Below, piece by piece: positions 1-5,800 of a stretch of 10,262 nucleotides of DNA (the stretch's first letter is position 1; every line of letters starts with the position of its first letter). This DNA comes from Entrophospora sp. SA101. Lineage: Eukaryota; Glomeromycota; Glomeromycetes; Entrophosporales; Entrophosporaceae. The position numbers and the translations under genes are program-made. The DNA lies in contig CAUDNR010000768.1 of the NCBI GenBank assembly GCA_958430865.1, positions 10,919 to 21,180 of the forward strand. The letters are read 5' to 3'. Under the pieces are notes generated by a model. The model ran no database searches. It saw only the letters and a list, made by a program, of their open reading frames with translations, and was not told where the DNA came from.

Positions 1-1
1 T

Positions 2-361
2 TACGCAATTATCAATAAAGTCAATCAGATTAAAGAATTATCTAATATACCAGAGCCAACAATAAATGCAACCAATTCGTCTAAGATTACTGCTAGATCA
101 ACCCAACGTAAATGCGAAATTTGTAAAAAGCTAAGTCATACTTATCGCAGTTGTCCCATAATTAAGAATATGATGGCTAATAATTCCAAGAAAAAAATCG
201 GTCGTGTGAATTTTGCTGATGGGTTCCAACAAAGCCACTCTGATACAGAAGAAATTCCTGACGAATCTGCTATTTCTGATCAAGATGGTTATGATGGAAT
301 TGAGGAGGATACATTTGAAGAAGATCCAAATGTAAATGTATCCAGATTTAAAAAAAAATAG
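2..361 (+). CDS. Retrotransposon Gag C-terminal part with CCHC zinc knuckle (5' end outside window)
   Basis: The frame is open from the first bases of the window to TAG at 359-361, so the start lies upstream; the ATG at 170 is internal. Positions 113-154 encode C-x2-C-x4-H-x4-C (CEICKKLSHTYRSC), the exact spacing of the retroviral/Ty3-type nucleocapsid zinc knuckle that binds element RNA in Gag particles. The knuckle is followed by a basic KKK patch and a long acidic tail rich in D and E, ending in three Lys codons just before the stop. The stop sits directly after nine A's, and the next frame (-1) opens exactly there and encodes a protease. The order Gag knuckle then protease is that of LTR retrotransposons. 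The capsid part is not visible, so the superfamily cannot be fixed. Confidence 0.75.
   Translation, partial: YAIINKVNQIKELSNIPEPTINATNSSKITARSTQRKCEICKKLSHTYRSCPIIKNMMANNSKKKIGRVNFADGFQQSHSDTEEIPDESAISDQDGYDGIEEDTFEEDPNVNVSRFKKK
350..358 (+). promoter_or_regulatory. A9 slippery run, candidate -1 frameshift site between Gag and protease
   Basis: TTT followed by nine A's, then TAG. In the Gag frame the last codons are AAA AAA AAA TAG, giving an A AAA AAA heptamer (352-358) directly before the stop. Slipping back one base enters the protease frame, which has a stop at 349-351 and is open from 352 onward. This is the classical X XXY YYZ geometry, but a homopolymer indel or transcriptional slippage on A9 would look the same. 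No clear downstream hairpin or pseudoknot was seen by eye. Confidence 0.45.
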
Positions 362-1131
362 AGCGACCTAGACTACCTATTAAAAAGATATCAAATAAAA
401 CATCTTCGCAAAAGCAAATTCCGAAACGAGTTTCACTACATGAATCACAAAACCCCGCTTCAACTTTACTAGAACAACGAATTCGTGAGATAATCCAAAG
501 CGAGTTTGTAAATTCCGCTTTATTAGAGGAGGTTATAAGTAAAATCTTACGAAATTTCCAGAAATCTAATCCCATAAATGAAGTCCATCCTCAAAGCGAT
601 ACTGAAGATGAAGAAGTTATCGAAGATATGGAAATTAACTTTGTTCGGGATAAAGATGCAATAGATGTTCTGACTGTGAGGGGTAAAATCAAACGTCTGG
701 TTCTCTCAGCCATTACGGTTGATCCTGGCTCTAATACTTTACTTATGTCTAGAGATATTGCTGAGCGCTTGGGTTTAAAAATCGATAAAAGTACTACTCA
801 TTATTTCAAGGGGGCGGCCACTGTTCTGACCAAATCTATTGGAATGGTTTATAACGTACAGTTAACCCTAGCTCCTGGCTGTGTATTTCATTTAGATTTT
901 GTAGTCATTGAATACGAAAAGTCTATGTTAATATTGAGCAACCCCTTCCTTAAAAAACATGATTGTGCAATGGATTGGGCTAAATCCGAAATGAAGCTTC
1001 ATTGCAATGGAAAAGATTTCATCATCCCAGTTACTATGCATAGAGTTGAAAATGAGCTTGAGGTACACCATGTTGATGCAATTCCTTCTATTTCTGAAGA
1101 GACAGATACAGAGTTAAAAAAAAATGCGTGA
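352..1131 (+). CDS. Retropepsin-like aspartic protease of a retrotransposon (Pro frame)
   Basis: Open from 352 to TGA at 1129-1131. The first Met in this frame is at 628, but the coding pattern before it is clear (basic linker, then an acidic DTEDEE stretch), so translation probably enters by frameshift from Gag rather than at 628. Counting from the Met at 628, the protease core starts near residue 18. VDPGSNTLLMS at about residues 31-41 is the active-site loop, normally D-S/T-G-A/S, with D32 as the catalytic Asp. ILSNPFLKKHDCAMDW at about 102-117 matches the C-terminal ILGxxFL...W signature of Ty3-type proteases. Two deviations occur: Pro after the catalytic Asp, and Ser104 in place of the usual Gly. 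The enzyme would cleave the Gag-Pol precursor as a homodimer. Activity is uncertain. Confidence 0.65.
   Translation, partial: KKIERPRLPIKKISNKTSSQKQIPKRVSLHESQNPASTLLEQRIREIIQSEFVNSALLEEVISKILRNFQKSNPINEVHPQSDTEDEEVIEDMEINFVRDKDAIDVLTVRGKIKRLVLSAITVDPGSNTLLMSRDIAERLGLKIDKSTTHYFKGAATVLTKSIGMVYNVQLTLAPGCVFHLDFVVIEYEKSMLILSNPFLKKHDCAMDWAKSEMKLHCNGKDFIIPVTMHRVENELEVHHVDAIPSISEETDTELKKNA
1116..1125 (+). promoter_or_regulatory. Second A9 run, candidate -1 frameshift site at the end of the protease frame
   Basis: Nine A's (1116-1124) followed by T. In the protease frame the codons are TTA AAA AAA AAT GCG TGA, so A AAA AAA (1116-1122) or A AAA AAT (1119-1125) can serve as a slippery heptamer two codons before the stop. 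Slipping back one base enters a frame open to 1220. The run has the same length and the same shift direction as the run at 350-358. Confidence 0.35.
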
Positions 1132-1220
1132 ATTGCAAGAGGTATGAGAAAGAAATATGGGTTGCAAGCGAAGTTATAGCCGATCTTAAGTCCTGTCTTC
1201 TTATATATATCACAAGGTAA
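1119..1220 (+). pseudogene. Short third frame after the protease, possible start of a missing Pol
   Basis: Reading on from the second A9 run in the -1 frame gives about 33 codons, starting KCVNCKRYEKEIWVASEV and ending at TAA 1218-1220. The piece has a CxxC pair and reads like real coding sequence rather than the surrounding AT-rich noise, but it is too short to assign. In a gag-pro-pol element the reverse transcriptase would follow here. It does not: the next kilobase on this strand has no RT motif. The element is either truncated here or was never a full Pol element. The end overlaps the tail of the convergent gene at 1210. A possible splice donor (AAG/GTAAAT near 1216) was seen, but no partner exon was found. 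Confidence 0.3.
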
Positions 1221-1785
1221 ATAGTTTTTTATGTCCAGCTTTTAATAATATTTTTTCGGCACCTTCTACTTCTCTTCTAAACGATTCGTGCGCATCTGAA
1301 ATATATGCAGAAGAAATATCACTCCGAGATTCTGCTGAATTTACATGATCTATATTTTCAGAAATAAGGGGTGAAGATATTTGAGTAGGTTTTGATTTTG
1401 GTCTTCTTTTTCTAGATACATGGACACCCTCCCTTTGAGAGGCTTTATTTTGGTATGTGTCAATATGAGAATTAGAAACTATTTCGGGAGAAATGAAGCT
1501 CTGATTCCGAATCTTTACTTCTTCCTGCTGAGATTTTATATGAGGAGTATTCTTACTCATAATAGTTTCGCAACTATAGAATTGAGGTATGGGTTGATCC
1601 CAAGCAACTCTTTTAGTTTCTTCACCTCTCCAAATTTGATAAATACATCTTGATGATGTTTTATACTTATCCATCAAGTCATCCAAAATTTTATTCCTTG
1701 GTCCCATATTACGACATTCCATAATATAGGAATAATCTTCAGCTGAAAATATAGGTGCATCAGATTTTATACGCACTCTAACCAT
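1210..1785 (-). CDS. Small basic protein with probable helix-turn-helix DNA-binding region
   Basis: 191 codons from ATG at 1785 to TGA at 1210-1212, no interruption. Residues about 15-55 (AEDYSYIMEC... to ...SSRCIYQIWRGEE) look like two helices, a turn at KYKTS and a recognition-type helix, the pattern of homeodomain-like/resolvase-type helix-turn-helix folds. This is judged by eye, not by profile. Residues 124-132 (SRKRRPKSK) form a basic patch typical of a nuclear localisation signal. The rest is polar, Ser-rich and probably disordered, with a short amphipathic C-terminus. It lies antisense to and just past the Gag-Pro remains, so it could be an accessory gene of the same element or an unrelated host gene. 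It is divergent from the coiled-coil gene at 2143, with a repeat-filled spacer between. The start is the first Met in frame. No specific family name can be given. Confidence 0.55.
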   Translation of the reverse strand: MVRVRIKSDAPIFSAEDYSYIMECRNMGPRNKILDDLMDKYKTSSRCIYQIWRGEETKRVAWDQPIPQFYSCETIMSKNTPHIKSQQEEVKIRNQSFISPEIVSNSHIDTYQNKASQREGVHVSRKRRPKSKPTQISSPLISENIDHVNSAESRSDISSAYISDAHESFRREVEGAEKILLKAGHKKLFTL

Positions 1786-1810
1786 AGCAATGAGATATAT
1801 TTTTTTGTAG

Positions 1811-1925
1811 TATGTAGAATAAATCGGAAGAATAGATTATATCAAAAATATAGAATAAGTTGGAAAATTTGATTATATCGAAAATATAGAATAAGTTGGA
1901 AAATTTGATTATATCAAAAATATAA
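1811..1925 (+). repeat. 36-bp tandem repeat, AT-rich
   Basis: Two nearly identical 36-bp units, 1835-1870 and 1871-1906, each beginning GATTATATC and containing TAGAATAAGTTGGAAAATTT; they differ at one base. A third unit starts at 1907 and decays after about 18 bp. A partial earlier unit (TAGAATAAATCGGAAGAATA) lies at 1815-1834. The array sits in the spacer between the divergent genes at 1785 (-) and 2143 (+). Confidence 0.85.
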
Positions 1926-1993
1926 TGAATATGTATATAACAGAAAAAGGAATATTTGATGTGAACCAGTGGTATATCAGTGCCAAAAAATGG

Positions 1994-2100
1994 ATTATAT
2001 AGAATATGTTGGAAATACAGATTATATCAAAAATATAGAATATATAGAATATATAGAATATATCGGAAAGATAAAAATTATATATATTTTCGGAAAGAGA
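1994..2100 (+). repeat. Degenerate continuation of the AT-rich repeats, with TATAGAATA short units
   Basis: GATTATATAGAATATGTTGGAAATA (1994-2018) and GATTATATCAAAAATATAGAATA (from about 2020) are variants of the 36-bp unit. They are followed by several copies of a 10-bp TATAGAATAT motif (about 2034-2066) and two GGAAAGA pieces. Apparent open frames across this stretch come from the low-complexity sequence. The region probably also holds the promoters of the flanking genes, but no single promoter element can be singled out. Confidence 0.7.
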
Positions 2101-2142
2101 AACTTGCACTCACATTAATATTTATTCTTTTTTCCACACTAC

Positions 2143-3106
2143 ATGAATGTGATAGATGAAGAACTACGCTATGCCACAAAAATTATTTCCAATTTAAAAG
2201 ATTGCAATAAATCATTGCAGGATGAATGTTCCAGTCGGGTAAAAGGTTTTGACCGGGAAATTGCATGATCAAGCTTTGGGAATTGCTGATATAGCTAAGC
2301 AGTTACGAAGTGAAAATACTAACCTCATCTCTCAAAATGCTCGGAAAAATCTTTCTCTTGCCAATTTTAAGGTCAAAATTACTGCAAAAATAAATGAAAT
2401 AAAAATGCTTCAGGGAAAAATAAAGTCATTGAAAGGTGAGCTGGATTTATTCCAGAAGGAATCATCAAAAAAAGAATCCGAAATCTCATCCCTCAAATCT
2501 AATTTAGCTGAATTGGAACGAAATAAGAAGGATTTAATTTCTAAAGTCAGTGAACTGGAGCATCTGAAATTGGTGACTATATCTCGAAACTTATCTAATC
2601 AGGTAAAGTTGCCATCGGGAGAAGCAAAGCTTCGAACCTCTGATTCACCTATAATTGGTGGAGGTGATGAGGGACAGAGTACCATTGCCCCCACAATAAA
2701 AAATATAGCGAATTCCGATGTTATCTCTGCAGTTGATAAACCTAAGCTAAATTTTAGTAAGTTTTTAAAACGTAGAAATAATATGGATCAGACAGAAAAA
2801 ATTGATACTCCCAAGTCTAGTGATACTATAATCAAGGCTAATATTTCAGAATCAACTAACGTGGAGTTTCCCACCAATGCCTCACAAGCGTCAGAGATGA
2901 TAAATTTTTCGGGAGGGGCCATATCAGAAATTTTACCTGTCCGTGGGGGTGAAGTAGTGCCAATTGTAGCAGGTAATTTGTTTTCGCCTATGTTTATGTA
3001 TGCGATTCTTGCTTTTTTGATAGTTGTAGTGATATGGTTGGTCGTCATGAAACCCATACTAGATGCAAGAAAAAAAGATAAATTTTTTGATGACGAAAAA
3101 CATTAG
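2143..3106 (+). CDS. Unrecognised coiled-coil protein with one C-terminal membrane segment (one intron or one frameshift)
   Basis: ATG at 2143 opens a frame (MNVIDEELRYATKIISNLKD...) that would stop at 2266-2268. The rest, up to TAG 3104-3106, is in another frame. A 64-nt GT-AG intron at 2239-2302 joins them cleanly and gives 299 residues. A 1-nt deletion near 2255 would explain it equally. Residues about 5-122 are Lys/Glu/Leu-rich with heptad spacing, a long coiled coil. The middle is Ser/Thr/Gly-rich and probably disordered. Residues about 262-281 (MFMYAILAFLIVVVIWLVVM) form one strong membrane helix followed by a 17-residue charged tail. No signal peptide is seen, so a tail-anchored-like or type II topology is likely. 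The gene ends only 35 nt before the next one on the same strand. It resembles no family I can name. Base composition is less AT-rich than the flanks, consistent with real coding. Confidence 0.55.
2239..2302 (+). other. Predicted 64-nt intron in the coiled-coil gene
   Basis: Donor GTAAAAG after CGG (phase 0), candidate branch site GCTGAT at 2285-2290, acceptor AAGCAG ending at 2302. Removal restores one frame and continues the heptad pattern. An acceptor at 2299 (CTAAG) would also keep frame. The alternative is no intron and a frameshift: the retained sequence between 2243 and 2302 also looks coil-like in the downstream frame, which weakens the intron model. Confidence 0.4.
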
Positions 3107-3141
3107 ATACTAAATATATATTCCCAGGTAATGAAAAAAAA

Positions 3142-4043
3142 ATGCAATCTAAGCTTTTCGAATTAGTAGACTTTTTAGATCCAATCTTACAATATCTAGC
3201 AAATGACAAAGCTCTTTATCCTACCTTATATTTTAACCGGTTTTGGTATTGCATTGCAGGACAAATCCTATGGAAGCATATTGAATTGGATTATATGTGA
3301 CAAGCAAAGTTTATAGAGATATGTGAAAATTTGAAACCATTCCATGGATCAAGCGTAAGGAATCTTATTTTTTCATATTGCGATAGTTTGTCAGATAAAA
3401 TCAATGGAATTATTCAATCATGTCCAAATATAGTGTATCTAAATTTCAATGCTATAGGTAGGCTAGCTATCAGTGATACTGCAATTATTAATATTGCTCA
3501 TGAATATCCGAATCTATTAAGACTAGATCTTTTTGAATGCTATATTAGCGACACTGCTATCAGAGCAATTGCATGTTCATGTCATAATTTACAACATCTT
3601 GACCTTGGCTTGTTCCGTCTAATTAGTGAATCTACAGTACGTATTATTGCGCACTCATGTAAAAATCTTAGATATTTATGTTTATTCGATTGTAGTAGTA
3701 TTACCGATAATACTATCAAAGAAATAGCAAACTCATGTCATAAACTAGAAAATCTTGATATCTATGATTGTGGACATGTTACTGATTTGGAATTCGAGAC
3801 CTTGTACGTTCATGCCCAAAACTTAAACACCTTGAACTTGGTCAATGTATAATTGGTAATAGAGCTATTAAGGAAATCGCCTGCAGATGTATCAATTTAA
3901 AATATCTTGGTTTGGAGGGATGTAAATGTATTAGCAGGGAGGCAATAGAAAGACTTAATCCAAACATCGAAGTCGAATATCCTGATTTGGATAGCGAATG
4001 GTCTGATTCAGATAGTGAATGGTCTGACGAAGAGAATGAGTAA
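3142..4043 (+). pseudogene. Broken F-box/leucine-rich-repeat (AMN1-like) gene
   Basis: ATG at 3142 (after an A run) begins an F-box-like segment, with the pattern ...ILQYLANDKALYP... and ...NRFWYCIAGQILW... (residues about 4-47), the adaptor region that binds Skp1 in SCF ubiquitin ligases. The frame hits TGA at 3298-3300, then continues unbroken in the same frame (QAKFIEICENLK...) into Cys-type LRRs of about 26 residues: ISDTAIINIAHEYPNL, ISDTAIRAIACSCHNL, ISESTVRIIAHSCKNL, ITDNTIKEIANSCHKL. Near 3786-3795 one base is missing. From there the correct frame is the -1 one (IRDLVRSCPKLKHLELGQC, then IGNRAIKEIACRCINL), running to TAA at 4041-4043 with an acidic tail repeating DSEWSD. In the annotated upstream frame a premature stop falls at 3850-3852. 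So there is one nonsense change and one frameshift in an otherwise well-preserved gene, which points to recent inactivation or assembly error. Confidence 0.8.
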
Positions 4044-4059
4044 TTATTTAGAGTCATTT

Positions 4060-4118
4060 ACAAAGCACGATAAATTTTTCGATGTGGTAGGACACAAAAG
4101 CGTGATAAATTTTTTGAA
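4060..4118 (+). repeat. Two degenerate units of a short dispersed repeat (CAAAGCRYGATAAATTTTTYGA)
   Basis: CAAAGCACGATAAATTTTTCGA (4061-4082) and CAAAAGCGTGATAAATTTTTTGA (4095-4117) are separated by GTGGTAGGACA. They belong to the same family as the array at 4829-5009, which lies on the other side of the gene at 4211-4723. Confidence 0.7.
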
Positions 4119-4210
4119 TAAAAAAAGTGAAACCGGGATTATACATGGATCAAGTAGCTGAGAATTTATTCCCTATTTGAATCTAAAAAGTTTTGATTCT
4201 ACAATGAACT

Positions 4211-4723
4211 TCAAATCTCTGTCTCATCGAAAAGTATATTAAGTTCATAATCCCTACCAAACATTTCCTCTATTTCATATAGCGACCAGGGATGCAACCA
4301 GTCCTCACTATTAACATGTTTAATACGTTTTAATACATTGCCTCTTTCTCTTCTTCTGATTAATTTATTTCGTAACATGCATCTTTCTACTTCTACTAGT
4401 TTATAGAAGAATTCATTACATTTCTCATCTAAAAATCTCATTTTGTTGTTGTGTTTTTTATAGTCATCAGTATCCATGCAGTTGCTAAATCGCCTACCCT
4501 CTTCTTCCCAACATTGTTCTTTAAGCTGTATCTCCATATATCTTACTGACACTGTTTTCCAATATTGATTTTTAAACTTTTCGTGCCTCATATGCAATTC
4601 AAGTTTCACTTCCTTATTCCAAATATGATTAATGCATAAAGCTATGCTAAGACTAACCAATGGGAGTTTTTGAACGATTATTGTGATCGTATCCGGAAGC
4701 AGAAGTGGATTATACGAATGCAT
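4211..4723 (-). CDS. Small F-box-like protein, otherwise unrecognised
   Basis: 170 codons, ATG at 4723, no interruption. The N-terminus, residues about 6-40 (NPLLLPDTITIIVQKLPLVS then LSIALCINHIWNKEV), has the Leu-Pro start, the hydrophobic helices and the late Trp of an F-box, the Skp1-binding module of SCF ubiquitin ligases. There is no LRR or WD domain behind it. Residues about 44-135 are instead rich in Lys, Arg, Glu and aromatics and probably helical (RHEKFKNQYWKTVSVRYMEI, LKEQCWEEEGRRF, RRRERGNVLKR). The C-terminus is acidic. The F-box call is by pattern only and the substrate part is unknown. Both flanks carry copies of one short repeat (4060-4118 and 4829-5009), so the gene sits inside a former repeat array. 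The start is the first Met; the F-box would be lost with any later one. Confidence 0.55.
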   Translation of the reverse strand: MHSYNPLLLPDTITIIVQKLPLVSLSIALCINHIWNKEVKLELHMRHEKFKNQYWKTVSVRYMEIQLKEQCWEEEGRRFSNCMDTDDYKKHNNKMRFLDEKCNEFFYKLVEVERCMLRNKLIRRRERGNVLKRIKHVNSEDWLHPWSLYEIEEMFGRDYELNILFDETEI

Positions 4724-4828
4724 GTTATAGACTCTTTATAACTAGGTAAGTGTGTGGAACAAAGAGGTATAAATTACATATATAGAGAATTCAAAACTTT
4801 AAGTAAAAATTCATGTGATGGAATTATG

Positions 4829-5009
4829 GCGCAAAAGCGTGAAATTTTTCGGTAGTACACCAAAGATCAAAATTTTTGATCCAGTAATACGCAAAGGTAT
4901 CCAATTTTTTGATTCAGTAGTACGTAAAAGTATGATCCAATTTTTCGATAGTAAAACGACAAAGCATAGGATGATTTTTTACATGGAGAGGTAATACTCC
5001 AAAGCACCA
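4829..5009 (+). repeat. Degenerate ~33-36-bp tandem repeat (AGTAGTACGYMAAAGYATGATCCAATTTTTYGAT type)
   Basis: Successive units begin near 4829, 4852, 4881, 4914, 4950 and 4985. Each has a GTARTACRC-like start, a CAAAG/AAAAG core and a T-tract followed by GAT. Lengths vary (23-36 bp) because of small indels. The same core occurs at 4060-4118 and, as an inverted pair, at 5055-5123. No coding potential is seen. Confidence 0.75.
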
Positions 5010-5054
5010 ACTACACGAGAAAGGCTTCCAGAGACCCAAAACATAGCATACTCG

Positions 5055-5123
5055 TGGTAGTACGTCAAGGTATAATTATTATAGAAATATATATTATAGA
5101 AATTATGCTTTGGCGTACTACCA
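5055..5123. repeat. Inverted repeat, 23-bp arms
   Basis: Left arm 5055-5077 begins TGGTAGTACGTCAAGG. Right arm 5101-5123 is its reverse complement with three mismatches (ends GGCGTACTACCA). The mismatches would be G-U pairs in one RNA strand. The arms are two oppositely oriented copies of the core of the neighbouring ~35-bp repeat. The 23-bp spacer is AT-rich with an ATTATAGAAAT direct repeat. Confidence 0.8.
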
Positions 5124-5136
5124 AGTGAGATAACAA

Positions 5137-5363
5137 TTCGGCACTTTGTGCCTCACCCTCGATCAGTAATCGAATGCATCATGCAAAGCCAGATCATGAA
5201 TACTATTTCGGCACTTCGTGCCTCATCCTCGAATTTGAATGTGACATGCAAAGCCAGATCATGGACACTATTTCGGCACTTCGTGCCTCATCCTCGAACT
5301 CAAATGTGACATGCAAAGCCAAAATACAGATTGCCAATTCGGCACTACGTGCCTCATCCCTCA
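5137..5363 (+). repeat. Hairpin minisatellite: four ~66-bp units centred on GGCACTTCGTGCC
   Basis: Units begin TTCGGCAC at 5137, 5207, 5272 and 5338 (spacings 70, 65 and 66). Each contains a 5-bp stem hairpin GGCAC-loop-GTGCC followed by CTCA(T/C)CCTCGA. The intervals share CATGCAAAGCCAGATCATG. Copy 1 has TTT and copy 4 TAC in the loop, where copies 2 and 3 have TTC; all keep the stem. A single decayed copy lies near 5815-5837 (GGAACTTCGTGCCTCAGCC). Open frames on both strands across this stretch follow from the repeat and are not taken as genes. Confidence 0.85.
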
Positions 5364-5380
5364 TCATAAAAGCAAAAATA

Positions 5381-5515
5381 AGCATTTTCCTGAAAAAATG
5401 TCCTTGGATAAAACGGCTCAGATCAAGTTCCTGATATACACCTAAATCTAACCGAAAAATTCCAGTCAATAACTTTTTCGCATATCAGAAACCATCTCTA
5501 AAGCATTTTCCTGGA
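5381..5515 (+). repeat. Pair of 13-bp direct repeats AAGCATTTTCCTG
   Basis: AAGCATTTTCCTG occurs near 5381-5393 and again near 5501-5513, about 120 bp apart. The sequence between has no recognisable gene. It may mark a duplicated insertion target or an older repeat unit, but this cannot be decided here. Confidence 0.4.
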
Positions 5516-5534
5516 GTGATACTTATAGATGACC

Positions 5535-5800
5535 GTCCACACATGTGGACGATGGCCACAAATGTTACATGGCGGAGACTGAAATCGCAGAGACTGATTT
5601 TTTCGACATGTGGCCAGAAGTTGAGCTAGTAGGCTTGCCACAATCAGTGCATGGAACTCGTCTTTTTTGCTTTCCAATGAGTATTACAACCTTCAGGTCG
5701 CATACAAGGTTTACCACAAACTTTACCAGTGTTATGATAAAATGGGAATGTGGCCTGACGACAGAAATTGGCCAGGATGCTTTGCATCCAGTTCGGGCAT
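5535..5800 (-). pseudogene. Frameshifted cysteine-rich (zinc-finger-like) protein relic
   Basis: The minus strand shows three Cys-rich pieces in different frames: VCGKPCMRPEGCNTHWKAKK (complement of about 5673-5721), VPCTDCGKPTSSTSGH (5610-5657) and PPCNICGHRPHVWTV (about 5531-5575). CGKP occurs twice, suggesting a repeated CxxCGKP module as in small zinc-binding repeats. No frame stays open across all three. The plus-strand frame at 5545-5802 and the minus frame at 5565-5849 are each open but show this pattern only in part. The reading is based on residue pattern alone and could be chance. If real, it is a decayed gene or a fragment of a repeat-borne ORF. Confidence 0.3.

Noticed and set aside
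348..575. Minus-strand 75-codon frame
   Set aside because: Antisense to the linker between Gag and protease, which reads as a continuous acidic/basic linker on the plus strand.
1420..1653. Plus-strand 77-codon frame
   Set aside because: Antisense to the HTH-like gene at 1210-1785, with no recognisable pattern.
1909..2109. Minus-strand frame rich in Ile, Tyr and Phe
   Set aside because: Product of the TATAGAATA-type tandem repeats; low complexity, no plausible protein.
2788..3057. Minus-strand 89-codon frame
   Set aside because: Antisense to the well-supported membrane helix and linker of the coiled-coil gene; no features of its own.
2249..3106. Gene start at TTG 2249
   Set aside because: There is no ATG at that position. 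The ATG at 2143 with an intron (or a frameshift) gives a longer coiled coil and a normal eukaryotic start.
3842..4057. Minus-strand Ser/Leu-rich frame
   Set aside because: Antisense shadow of the acidic repeated tail (DSEWSD) and last LRR of the F-box/LRR pseudogene.
5137..5363. CRISPR-like array (palindromic repeats with ~40-bp spacers)
   Set aside because: The intervals between the hairpins are similar to each other (shared CATGCAAAGCCAGATCATG), so this is a tandem minisatellite, not repeats with unique spacers; no cas genes and the DNA is eukaryotic.
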